19,784 nucleotides of DNA, from NCBI GenBank assembly GCA_009782085.1, contig WQUN01000217.1:1-19784 (forward strand). The letters run 5' to 3'. The position numbers and the translations under genes were made by a program. This DNA is from Bacillota bacterium. GTDB lineage: Bacteria > Bacillota > Clostridia > Lachnospirales > WQUN01. Below the pieces are notes generated by a model that saw only the letters and a program-made list of their open reading frames with translations, did not search any database and was not told the DNA's origin. Shown here one piece after another: positions 1 through 6,920 of the stretch; position 1 is the first letter of the stretch, and each line of letters starts with the position of its first letter.

Positions 1-94
1 AACTGTCCAGAAATAAACTGATCAAATATTTTTTTGAAACGCCGTAGAAGCGTTCGTCGTTTCAAAAAAATGTGCATGTTATTTCTGGACAGTT
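1..94. repeat. 94-bp inverted repeat, MITE-like
   Basis: The outer arms (1-16 and 79-94) are perfect 16-bp reverse complements beginning AACTGTCCAGAAATAA. A second perfect pair of 12 bp lies inside (29-40, TTTTTTTGAAAC, and 59-70). The 18-bp centre can also partly pair. The order T-tract, stem, A-tract is the reverse of an intrinsic terminator, so a small non-autonomous mobile element or recombination site fits better. The left edge coincides with the window edge, so the element may extend further. A tandem TTTCTGGACGG at about 499-520 resembles the arm end and may be debris of the same family. Confidence 0.7.
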
Positions 95-130
95 CCTTAG
101 GTCAATGAAAATCACCGGGAGGGACTTGTT

Positions 131-469
131 ATGAAACACAAAAAACTTTTTCGTGCGATTTTGATTATCATGTGCGTTTGGTTCGCGATATTCGCCGCCG
201 ATATGCTCTGCGTCTCCAAGAGGACAAAACCGGTCTTCACGCTGACATTAGCGGGCGGGGAGGTCATTGAATACGCAGGGTTAGGATATATAGTTTCCGT
301 TTACTATCCCTTCAGCGACAACGCGGAGTCCGACGGCCCGGTCGTCAGCGTCAACCCCGCGCCGTATATCGTTTTGAACGTTTTTCTCATAGGCTTTCTG
401 GCGGCTTTATACCTTGCGGGTAAACGCGCGAAAAAGAATAAAGATAATATTCCCAGGGGAGGCATTTGA
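131..469 (+). CDS. small two-helix membrane protein, hypothetical
   Basis: A 112-residue protein with an N-terminal hydrophobic helix (about residues 8-29), a polar middle segment of about 55 residues and a second helix near the C-terminus (about 79-98) followed by a basic tail (KRAKKNK). This predicts a loop outside the membrane with both termini inside. The ATG has a good Shine-Dalgarno (GGGAGGG, 117-123). The middle segment (KPVFTL...VIEYAGLGYIVSVYYP) resembles small uncharacterised Firmicutes membrane proteins with a 'GLGYxV' core; that resemblance is from memory and no function follows from it. It stands alone between two palindromic elements. Confidence 0.6.
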   Translation: MKHKKLFRAILIIMCVWFAIFAADMLCVSKRTKPVFTLTLAGGEVIEYAGLGYIVSVYYPFSDNAESDGPVVSVNPAPYIVLNVFLIGFLAALYLAGKRAKKNKDNIPRGGI

Positions 470-615
470 CAATGCTGAAAATTCTATGACCGCATCTTTC
501 TGGACGGTTTCTGGACGGATACTGCCGCGTCAGAGTATAGAATACGACAGAACAATACAAAATAACAACATCACGGAAGATTCCGTTTACTTTTTATACG
601 AATCTTGATTACAAT

Positions 616-646
616 CTTCACAGTCTGCCGTTTACCGCCTGTGAAG
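616..646. repeat. short hairpin, 8-bp stem
   Basis: CTTCACAG (616-623) and CTGTGAAG (639-646) are perfect reverse complements with a 15-nt loop. It has no convincing T-tract, so a terminator role for the upstream small gene is uncertain. It touches the large palindrome that begins at 651. The rest of the gap 470-868 holds nothing else recognisable; the short reading frames there overlap these structures and have no coding signal. Confidence 0.4.
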
Positions 647-650
647 TTCT

Positions 651-816
651 AGAACCTGTATTCGACCCGCCGGAACGCCGTCTTGGCGGTCGATTTTCCG
701 CCATACTGCGTCAGCGGCTCCTAGCGTACTGCTTTGAGTACGCGTCGTCGCCGCTTCCTTGACTGGCGAAAAATCGCCGCGCCAATCCGACATTCCGGGG
801 GTCGAATACAGGTTCT
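651..816. repeat. 166-bp imperfect palindrome (cruciform-forming)
   Basis: The outer 18 bp (651-668, beginning AGAACCTGTATTCGACCC) are the exact reverse complement of 799-816. The complementarity continues with mismatches for nearly 70 bp per arm, to about 719 and 746, and the centre has its own hairpin (GCGTACT 724-730 with AGTACGC 737-743, loop GCTTTG). The whole block can fold as one long hairpin. It ends 53 bp before the start codon of the SLH gene, so it would lie in or near that gene's leader. A MITE or a structured leader are both possible. Confidence 0.75.
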
Positions 817-868
817 TATCTATGACTCGTATTGGGTTGCCGGAAACGCCTGGAACTTGGAGGTCTTT

Positions 869-2653
869 ATGAAAATAGGAATAATAAAACGCATGTCCGG
901 CATGTCGGCGGCGGCGCTGGTCTTTGCCCTGTTCGCGGCCGCGCCGGTTGTGACAAACGCGGCGGGCGATCCGTTCCGGGTGACGGAAAACCCCGCCGGC
1001 GCGTCGTATAGGCTCAACGAAACCGCCGCGCCGCTGAGGGCGACGTTTCAGTATAACCCACTGGAGGGAACGGGCCACCTTGACAGCGAGGCGCCCATAT
1101 CGGTACGGTGGTACTGGAGCTACAACAACTCGAACGCCGACCGGACGAACGGATTGTCGGGAAGCGCCGTCGCATACGGCAGGCAAATCTCGCACACGAC
1201 CACGCTCACGCCGGCGACCGACGTGGCCGGGGTAAAGTATTACTACGCCGTCATCGCCTACGCGCAATCCGTAACCGATGATCAGGGACAATGGGCGTCC
1301 GTTCCGAAAGAAACCGTCACCGATCCCGCCAGGATCGAAGTGACCGTGCCGGAGCACGGCTTCCGGGTCAGGAAAACGGACGAAAACGGGAATCTCCTGT
1401 CCGGCGCGACACTGGCGCTAGTCCCGGACGCCGGCTATTCTCAGGACCCGACGGTCAAATCCTATGAACAGACCACGGCGAACGGCTTCTCGACGTTCAC
1501 CGCTCCGCCGGGTTACTATATCCTGTATGAGAAAAACCCGCCTGACGGCTATGACGCGTCAAGTGATAAATACTACATTCTGATCACCGAAAGCGGCGTC
1601 TTTACGGGCTACAACATCTCCCCGAATTATATCCAGCCGTATGACACGGTGACCTTCGTCAACGTGCGGGCCAAAGAGCCCGAATACAGCTTCAGCGTCA
1701 GGAAAACGGACGAAAGCGGTAACCTTCTGTCCGGCGCGGCGCTGGCGCTGGTCCCGGACGGCAATTATGCCCAAAGCGCGTCAGCGAAGGCGCAGGAGGC
1801 GGTCACGGCAAACGGGTACGCGACTTTCACCGCCGCGCCAGGCTATTATATCCTGAGCGAAAAACAGGCGCCGGAAGGCTATAACGCCTCTGACGCGAAA
1901 TACTATATCCGGGTGACGGATACCGGCGTCTTTACGGATTACAACACGCAGAATCCCAAGCCTTATCAGCAGGTCACTTTTACGGACAGCGCAATCCCCG
2001 CGCTGAACAAGGAGGATCACTTCGCCTACATGGTGGGGTATCCGGAGGGCACGTTCGGGCCTTCCCGGAATATGACCAGGGCGGAAGCGGTCGTGATGTT
2101 CTCCAGGCTGCTGTCGAACAGCATAAACATGTCCGTGGACTACAGGGATAATTATTACCCCGACGTAGACCTCAGCGCCTGGTACGCGAACCAGGTGTGT
2201 TACATGCGGCGGCTGGGCGTGCTCGCGGACTATTGCCGCGACGGAAATTTCCGGCCGGCCGACTTTGTGACCCGGGCGGAGTTCGCGACGCTGGCCGCGC
2301 ATTTTGACAACCTGACGCTCACCGGCAAAAACGTTTTCTCCGACGTGCCGAACAGCCACTGGGCCGTTAAGTATATCAATTCCGCCGCGGCAAAAGGCTG
2401 GATACTCGGCTATCCGGACGGGACGTTCAAGCCGGAGGCGAACATCACCCGGGCGGAAGTTGTCACGTTGGTGAACAAGATGCTGAAGCGCGCCGCGGAC
2501 GGCGATTACCTCAGCGCCAACAAGAGCTCTTTGCCAAAGGACTACGGCGACCTGACAAGCGCGCACTGGGCGTATTATCATATCATGGAAGCCTCGGTCG
2601 GCCACGACTATATCAGGGACAGTTCCGGCGAACACTGGACGGCGGCCTATTAG
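869..2653 (+). CDS. secreted SpaA-fold surface protein with C-terminal SLH domains
   Basis: The ATG at 869 follows an AGG-rich Shine-Dalgarno (TTGGAGG, 858-864). Longer frames start inside the palindrome and add a non-signal basic leader, so they were rejected. The product is 594 residues: a signal peptide (about 1-32, cleavage near TNAAG); a beta-rich N-terminal domain (about 33-160) with a 'SVRWYWSYNN...YYYAVIAYA' pattern like Ig-type repeats; two tandem SpaA/CnaB-type domains (163-271 and 272-379), each opening xFxVRKTDExGNLLSGA and closing with GYYILxEKxxPxGY; then an SLH block (380-594) with GYPEGTFGPSRNMTRAE and GYPDGTFKPEANITRAE motifs and a typical final 'SAHWAYYHIMEAS'. SLH domains bind pyruvylated wall polymer, so this is probably a wall-anchored structural protein or adhesin. 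The SpaA pair is also similar at DNA level (about 1365-1440 vs 1690-1765), which indicates internal duplication. Confidence 0.85.
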   Translation: MKIGIIKRMSGMSAAALVFALFAAAPVVTNAAGDPFRVTENPAGASYRLNETAAPLRATFQYNPLEGTGHLDSEAPISVRWYWSYNNSNADRTNGLSGSAVAYGRQISHTTTLTPATDVAGVKYYYAVIAYAQSVTDDQGQWASVPKETVTDPARIEVTVPEHGFRVRKTDENGNLLSGATLALVPDAGYSQDPTVKSYEQTTANGFSTFTAPPGYYILYEKNPPDGYDASSDKYYILITESGVFTGYNISPNYIQPYDTVTFVNVRAKEPEYSFSVRKTDESGNLLSGAALALVPDGNYAQSASAKAQEAVTANGYATFTAAPGYYILSEKQAPEGYNASDAKYYIRVTDTGVFTDYNTQNPKPYQQVTFTDSAIPALNKEDHFAYMVGYPEGTFGPSRNMTRAEAVVMFSRLLSNSINMSVDYRDNYYPDVDLSAWYANQVCYMRRLGVLADYCRDGNFRPADFVTRAEFATLAAHFDNLTLTGKNVFSDVPNSHWAVKYINSAAAKGWILGYPDGTFKPEANITRAEVVTLVNKMLKRAADGDYLSANKSSLPKDYGDLTSAHWAYYHIMEASVGHDYIRDSSGEHWTAAY

Positions 2654-2746
2654 ACAGTATAATTACAAAAATACCATTTGCCGCATAAATTATCTAAAAA
2701 AGTCCAACCTATTAGCGAAATATATCGTTATACGGGAGGACTTTTG

Positions 2747-3940
2747 ATGTCTCTGAAAAAAATTGTTTCCCTCATTTTATCCGCTTTGATATGCCTGTCG
2801 GCGTTCGTCGCCTTCCCGGCCTCCGCCTCCGCCGACGAGCTCCCGAAGATGGAGGTCAACGCCAAGGCCTCGCTGCTTATGGAGCCCGTGACGGGCAAGG
2901 TGCTCCTGGAACACAACGCCCACGCCAAGCTGCCACCCGCCAGCGTCACGAAGGTCATGACGATCCTCCTTATATACGAGGCTCTGGCGCAGGACAAGAT
3001 CAGCTGGAACGACATGGTCACCGTCAGCGAGCATGCCGCGTCGATGGGCGGCTCGCAGGTCTACCTCGCGCCGATGGAGCAGCAAAGCGTGACCGACCTC
3101 GTCAAGTCCGTCGTCATAGCCTCGGCCAACGACGCGGCCGTGGCCATGGCCGAATACATCGCCGGGAGCGAGGACGGCTTCGTCACGATGATGAACTCGA
3201 GGGCCGCGGAGCTTGGCATGGCGGACACGCGCTTCGCGAACGCCTGCGGACTGCCCACGGCGGGGCACCTGACGTCCGCCTACGACATAGCCTTGATGTC
3301 CAGGGAGCTGATAACCAAGTACCCCGAGGTGTTCAAGTATACCAAAATATGGATGGACAAAATAACTCACAAGACCTCCAGGGGCGAGGAGGACTTCGGC
3401 CTGACCAACACCAACAAGCTGATAAAATCCTACCCGGCGGCGACCGGCCTTAAAACCGGCTCCACGAACGAGGCCCTCTTCTGCATCTCCGCCACGGCGG
3501 AGCGCAACGGCCTCCAGCTCATCGCCGTGATCCTGGGCGCGCCGGACCCGGGAACCCGCTTCGGCGAGGCGATAAAGATGATGGACTACGGCTTCGCCAA
3601 CTACGCCTTGGTGCCAGGCGACCCTGCCGGGACAGTGCTCGGCCGCGTCAGCGTGCAAAAAGGCGGCGAGGAGGAAGTAAACGCGGTCGTCAAAGCCCGC
3701 GTGGCCGCTTTGGTCACGAAGGGCAAGTCCACGGAGCTAAAAAAGGACGTGAGACTGGCCGAAGCCGTGTACGCCCCGGTCAAGGCCGGCGCGAAGGTCG
3801 GCGAGGTCATATACTACCACGAAAACGCGGAGGTCGGCCGCAGCGACCTGATAGCCCAGAGCGGCGTGGAGAAAGCCACGCTCAGGGATATGATCGGGCG
3901 CGCGGCCCAGAGATGGTTTGTGAACGAAAAAGAGGAATAG
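2747..3940 (+). CDS. dacF: D-alanyl-D-alanine carboxypeptidase, PBP5/DacF family
   Basis: A serine peptidase that trims the terminal D-Ala from peptidoglycan stem peptides outside the membrane. All three penicillin-binding motifs are visible: S66-V-T-K69 (SxxK nucleophile and base), S126-A-N128 (SxN) and K236-T-G238. The signal peptide covers about 1-29 (LILSALICLSAFVAFPASASA). The last 110 or so residues fit the beta-rich PBP5 C-terminal domain and end in an amphipathic, basic stretch (RDMIGRAAQRW) of the kind that holds these enzymes at the membrane. The ATG at 2747 follows GGGAGGA with 6-nt spacing; an upstream TTG would add 23 residues with no ribosome site. Length (397 residues) is normal. 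It lies 93 bp after the SLH gene, in keeping with a cell-wall role. dacF rather than dacA is a judgement from overall style. Confidence 0.9.
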   Translation: MSLKKIVSLILSALICLSAFVAFPASASADELPKMEVNAKASLLMEPVTGKVLLEHNAHAKLPPASVTKVMTILLIYEALAQDKISWNDMVTVSEHAASMGGSQVYLAPMEQQSVTDLVKSVVIASANDAAVAMAEYIAGSEDGFVTMMNSRAAELGMADTRFANACGLPTAGHLTSAYDIALMSRELITKYPEVFKYTKIWMDKITHKTSRGEEDFGLTNTNKLIKSYPAATGLKTGSTNEALFCISATAERNGLQLIAVILGAPDPGTRFGEAIKMMDYGFANYALVPGDPAGTVLGRVSVQKGGEEEVNAVVKARVAALVTKGKSTELKKDVRLAEAVYAPVKAGAKVGEVIYYHENAEVGRSDLIAQSGVEKATLRDMIGRAAQRWFVNEKEE

Positions 3941-3954
3941 AAAAATAAAATATA

Positions 3955-3977
3955 AGATTCCTCGCTTTGCTCAGAAT
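3955..3977. repeat. partial copy of the TGTCATTCTGAG-type palindrome
   Basis: The stretch GATTCCTCGCTTTGCTCAGA resembles one arm of the element seen complete at 8455-8513 (CTTCTCTTCGCTCAGGATGA). Only half is left, immediately upstream of the tandem repeats. The call is tentative because it is short. Confidence 0.35.
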
Positions 3978-3978
3978 T

Positions 3979-4094
3979 TCAACGTATACGGCGCATACGC
4001 CACGGTGAACGAAAATTTGCAGGCTATACCGGATGCTCAACGTATACGGCGCATACGCCACGGTGAACGAAAATTTGCAGGCTATACCGGATGC
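3979..4094. repeat. 58-bp tandem duplication, two identical units
   Basis: Positions 3979-4036 and 4037-4094 are identical (each begins TCAACGTATACGGCGCATAC and ends CTATACCGGATGC). The tail of each unit is the left arm of the 70-bp palindrome family, so the second unit runs directly into the copy at 4083-4151. The middle part (ACGGCGCATACGCC...GAACGAAAAT) resembles the reverse strand of about 15012-15043. Exact identity suggests a recent duplication. No reading frame here is credible. Confidence 0.85.
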
Positions 4095-4151
4095 AGAAAA
4101 CATTTGCCAACGACGTGACAGAGGAGGCTAATGTTTTCGCACTCCGGTATA
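4083..4151 (+). repeat. 70-bp dispersed palindrome, copy A
   Basis: One of four copies of a palindrome with arms of type TATACCGGAGTGCGAAAACA and its reverse complement around an asymmetric core (ACGACGT...GACAGAGGAGG). The core fixes an orientation; here it reads on the + strand. The right part has AGAGGAGGCTA followed by ATG (4131), which opens a 14-codon frame MFSHSGITVPRNWS and stops. The left arm is a variant (CCGGATGCAGAAAAC) like the right arm of copy D. Confidence 0.8.
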
Positions 4152-4464
4152 ACCGTTCCGCGCAATTGGTCTTGACCGTTCCGCGTAATTTTGAACGGTC
4201 TTGACCGTTCCGCGCAATGTAGGGAACGGTCTTGACCATTCCGCGCAATGTAGGGAAACGGTCTTGACCGTTCCGCTCTATCCGGCCCGGAATGACGGAA
4301 TGGTCAAGACCATTCCCTACTGTAAAATCCCCGGAATGACGGAATGGTCAAGACCATTCCCTACTGCAAAATCCCCGGAATGACGGAATGGTCAAGACCA
4401 TTCCCTACCGCAAAATCCCCGGAATGACGGAATGGTCAAGACCATTCCCTACTGCAAAATCATT
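4146..4464. repeat. array of GGTCTTGACC / GGTCAAGACC palindromes in two inverted halves
   Basis: The left half (about 4146-4276) has roughly five irregular 29-32-bp units of the form CGTTCCGCGCAATGTAGGGAA + CGGTCTTGAC. The right half has four regular 44-bp units starting at 4289, 4333, 4377 and 4421, each holding GGAATGGTCAAGACCATTCC followed by CTACTGCAAAATCCCC. Left and right halves are inverted variants of one another, with the spacer after the palindrome different. A perfect single copy recurs at 14979-15006. Each unit can form a hairpin with a stem of 9 or more bp. It sits between two converging genes and could act as a block of terminators, but none has a T-tract. Confidence 0.85.
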
Positions 4465-4473
4465 ACTGTCGGA

Positions 4474-5523
4474 TTACTCAAACTCCAAAATTACTTTCAT
4501 CGTATTCACAGGATCTTTCGCGATTTGATCCATCGCCTCCCGCGCTTTTTCAAACGGGAAGCGATGCGTTATCATTTGCGCCGGATGCACCAAACCTTTT
4601 TCAAGCCAGGCGACAACTTCGGGGAACTTGTCGCGGTTGAGCCTCGAACCGCGAATGTCCAGCTCACGCCGCATGATGTCCAGCGGAACAACGCTCATCG
4701 GCGCGTTGGGGAATCCCAAAACCACAACGCGCCCCGCCTGCGACGGCCAGGCGGAAACGCAGGATTCCATTATTCCGATATTGCCGGTCGCCTCAAAGAT
4801 CACGCTGGCGCCCTCGCCCCCCGTCCAGTCCATCACGCGCCTCGTCACATCCTCTTTCGCGGAATCCACAATCTCGTCCGCGCCGATCTGCTTTGCTTTT
4901 TCGAGACGCGCGCCCACGTTGTCAAGCACCATCACTTTCGCGCCGATCATTTTCGCGGCCTGCAAAATCACGATGCCAATCGGGCCCGCTCCGCATATCA
5001 GCGCGCGGTCGTCAGCCGTGAGGCTTCCGCGGTCCGTCGCCTCGGCGGCGATTGAATACGGCTCGGCCGTACAGGCTAAATCCCAAGGGATGTCCTTCGA
5101 AATCACGTGCGCGTTTTTAACGGATACGGTCATGTATTGGCGGAAGCCTCCGTCCACGTGCGCCGCCAGCACTTTTACGCTGCGGCAGACATTGTGCCGG
5201 CCGATGCGGCAGGCATAGCACTCTCCGCACGATGTTACCGGATCGATCACGACATGCGCTCCCGCCGCGAGCGTGTCCGCGCCCTCGCCTGACTCGACGA
5301 CCTCTCCGGCGATCTCATGCCCGAGGATACGCGGATATGTCGCGAAAGCGGAACGCCCGTGATACACATGCACGTCCGAACCGCAAATGCCGCCGGCTTT
5401 CATCTTGATCATCACTTCGCCTTTGCCGGGCTTTGGCGCCATCGGCACTTCGCTTACCTCCAATATTCCGGGTGACGGAACAATTACGGCCTTCATCGTT
5501 TCTTTTCTCAAATCCTGCCCCAT
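4474..5523 (-). CDS. zinc-dependent alcohol/polyol dehydrogenase (MDR family)
   Basis: A medium-chain NAD(P)-dependent dehydrogenase of the sorbitol/threonine dehydrogenase type, 349 residues. Catalytic zinc ligands C47 (GGICGSD), H69-E70 (GHE) and a structural-zinc loop with C99, C102, C105 and C113 are present. The Rossmann motif is GAGPIG (178-183), with an acidic residue after the next strand (VLDN), which favours NAD. The ATG at 5523 has GGAG 9 nt upstream; an internal ATG (5496, MKAVIV) matches the usual family N-terminus but has a weaker ribosome site. It has its own strong promoter with a cre/LacI-type operator, so control by sugar supply is likely. The substrate cannot be read from sequence. 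Confidence 0.85.
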   Translation of the reverse strand: MGQDLRKETMKAVIVPSPGILEVSEVPMAPKPGKGEVMIKMKAGGICGSDVHVYHGRSAFATYPRILGHEIAGEVVESGEGADTLAAGAHVVIDPVTSCGECYACRIGRHNVCRSVKVLAAHVDGGFRQYMTVSVKNAHVISKDIPWDLACTAEPYSIAAEATDRGSLTADDRALICGAGPIGIVILQAAKMIGAKVMVLDNVGARLEKAKQIGADEIVDSAKEDVTRRVMDWTGGEGASVIFEATGNIGIMESCVSAWPSQAGRVVVLGFPNAPMSVVPLDIMRRELDIRGSRLNRDKFPEVVAWLEKGLVHPAQMITHRFPFEKAREAMDQIAKDPVNTMKVILEFE

Positions 5524-5546
5524 ACGCTCACGCTCCGAATGTTTAA

Positions 5547-5560
5547 TGAAAACGTTTTCA
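5547..5560. promoter_or_regulatory. cre / LacI-family operator
   Basis: TGAAAACGTTTTCA is a perfect 14-bp palindrome and fits the CcpA cre consensus (TGWAARCGYTWNCW) at every position. It lies directly downstream of the -10 box of the dehydrogenase gene, where a bound regulator would block transcription. Either CcpA or a dedicated LacI-family repressor could use it; no regulator gene is in the window. Confidence 0.8.
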
Positions 5561-5568
5561 TCTGAATA

Positions 5569-5597
5569 AATATATCTTGTATCCGCTGTCGTGTCAA
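5569..5597 (-). promoter_or_regulatory. sigma-70-type promoter for the dehydrogenase
   Basis: Read on the minus strand: TTGACA (5592-5597), 17-bp spacer, TATATT (5569-5574). The -35 box is a full match and the -10 box five of six. Transcription would begin near 5562, inside or beside the operator, leaving a leader of about 40 nt. Confidence 0.8.
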
Positions 5598-5608
5598 CAG
5601 TTCAGCGG

Positions 5609-5637
5609 TTGACAATTCCTGCCGATGATAATATGCT
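5609..5637 (+). promoter_or_regulatory. sigma-70-type promoter for the methyltransferase-like gene
   Basis: TTGACA (5609-5614), 17-bp spacer, TATGCT (5632-5637). The -35 box is back to back with that of the divergent dehydrogenase promoter (TGTCAAC 5592-5598 and GTTGACA 5608-5614), so the two polymerases would compete for the same few bases. Confidence 0.6.
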
Positions 5638-5676
5638 TGGATGACCACAGAGTCGGGTCAGGACGGAGGAAATCCA

Positions 5677-6696
5677 ATGACCTCAAAAGAACGCTTTATG
5701 AGCGTTATACAGGGCAAAACGCCCGACAGGGTTCCCGTATTCCCGCTGCTTATGGAGTTCGCTTCGTCCAGGTTCGGCGCGAATTACAGGCAATTCGCAA
5801 GCGACGGCGGCGTCATGGCCCAGTCCCAGCTAAAAATGCTGGACATGTTCAAAATCGACGCCATAACCGCCTGCACCGACGCCTTCCGGATAACGGCGGA
5901 TCTGGGCGCGGAAATGGTTTTCCCTGACAACAAGCCGCCGTATTCCGCAAGGCCGCTGATAAAGAGCCGGGCGGATTTCGAACGCGCAAAGAATAAGCGC
6001 CCGGACGCGAATGATAAAACAGGCAGAATGTACGACAGGGCCAAAGGAGTGGCGGAGATGGCAAGGTCGGCCGGGCACAGCCATATGGTGCTGGGCTGGG
6101 TGGACATGCCTTTCGCCGAGGCATGCTCTGTCTGCGGGGTGCAGGATTTTTTGATGATGCTATACGACGAGCCTGGCCTTGCCCACGATATTCTGGATTT
6201 TCTGACCGGGATCGTGACCGATTTCGCGCTGATCCAGCTCGATGCGGGAGCGGCGATGACAGGCGCGGGCGACGCGGCGGCCTCGCTGGTGTCCCCGGAG
6301 CTATACCGGGAATTTGTTTTGCCGTATGAGAAACGTGTCACAGACGCCATACACGGGCGAAATTCATTCGTCAAGCTGCATATCTGCGGAAATACAGCCA
6401 AACTAATAAACGACATGATCGACTGCGGCGCCGATCTATACAATGTGGATCATTTGGTGGATTTTGGCTATGCCGCGGAGCTTTATGGCAAGGCCGGGAA
6501 GGCTTTCAAGGGTAACCTTGACCCTGTGGGGGATATTTTGCAGGCGAAAGCGCCGGAGGAGGTCTGTGAAAAGGCGCGGAACCTTGTTCGACTGGCCAAA
6601 GGTAAAAAGTACATGCTGAGCGCCGGCTGCGAGATACCGGCGGCGGTTTCAGACGAGGTTTTCGCCGCGTTTTGCGCCGCGGCGGGAAAAGGATAG
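5677..6696 (+). CDS. uroporphyrinogen decarboxylase-fold methyltransferase, MtaA/CmuA-like
   Basis: A 339-residue protein of the URO-D superfamily. The pattern H235-x-C237-G-N and a distant C318 (SAGCEIP) is the zinc-binding HxC...C set of the methylcobamide methyltransferases (MtaA, CmuA), not the arginine-rich active site of true heme-pathway HemE. These enzymes move a methyl group between a corrinoid protein and a thiol. The opening TSKERFMSVIQGKTPDRVPVFP is typical. The ATG at 5677 is preceded by CGGAGG with 7-nt spacing; an ATG at 5641 lacks one. No corrinoid protein gene is next to it, so the partner and methyl donor are unknown. Confidence 0.8.
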   Translation: MTSKERFMSVIQGKTPDRVPVFPLLMEFASSRFGANYRQFASDGGVMAQSQLKMLDMFKIDAITACTDAFRITADLGAEMVFPDNKPPYSARPLIKSRADFERAKNKRPDANDKTGRMYDRAKGVAEMARSAGHSHMVLGWVDMPFAEACSVCGVQDFLMMLYDEPGLAHDILDFLTGIVTDFALIQLDAGAAMTGAGDAAASLVSPELYREFVLPYEKRVTDAIHGRNSFVKLHICGNTAKLINDMIDCGADLYNVDHLVDFGYAAELYGKAGKAFKGNLDPVGDILQAKAPEEVCEKARNLVRLAKGKKYMLSAGCEIPAAVSDEVFAAFCAAAGKG

Positions 6697-6756
6697 CCAT
6701 TAAACTTCAAAATTGAACAGAGTCATGATACCGTGGCGTGGGATATCGGAGGGAAT

Positions 6757-6920
6757 ATGAACGAATATGAGTGCATAGATATCGACCCTGAGACGGCCTA
6801 CGCATGCGGCGAGGTGAGCGATCCGCTGGAAGGGCGGGCGGAATAACGGGAAACCGAGGAAGATCCTTCGGGCAAAGAGTGCCCTCGTGATGACAGCCAT
6901 CACCGGCGCGCTGGATATAC
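6757..6920 (+). pseudogene. decayed small gene, frameshifted and cut by a repeat
   Basis: A ribosome site (GGAGGG) precedes ATG at 6757, giving 29 codons (MNEYECIDIDPETAYACGEV...) to a TAA at 6844. If one base near 6844 is removed the frame continues as ENGKPRKILRAKSALVMTAI and on to LDIPEC, where repeat copy B starts at 6916. Both parts have coding-like composition, so this is probably a single frameshifted gene truncated by the repeat. I do not recognise the family. A genuine 29-residue peptide is the alternative. Confidence 0.4.

Noticed and set aside
1..94. Intrinsic terminator
   Set aside because: On either strand the T-tract comes before the stem rather than after it.
414..608. 64-codon frame after the first gene
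   Set aside because: It overlaps the end of a better gene, has no ribosome site and no coding-like composition.
734..868. Longer N-terminus for the SLH protein from a TTG at 734
   Set aside because: It starts in the loop of the cruciform, lacks a ribosome site and puts a basic stretch before a good signal peptide. ATG 869 with GGAGG is far better.
4146..4464. Possible CRISPR array
   Set aside because: The repeats are self-palindromic, the units are identical including the parts between cores, unit lengths vary in the left half, and no cas gene is near. There are no unique spacers.
4432..5055. Long frame opposite the alcohol dehydrogenase
   Set aside because: A high-GC shadow of a clear dehydrogenase gene; it begins inside the repeat array.
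5592..5614. Relation of TGTCAACAG...GTTGACA to the MITE ends TGTCAACAGGT at 18006
   Set aside because: The likeness is fully explained by two divergent TTGACA -35 boxes; no other part of the MITE is there.
5677..6696. Heme-pathway uroporphyrinogen decarboxylase (HemE)
   Set aside because: It has the HxC...C zinc set of corrinoid methyltransferases and no heme genes are nearby.
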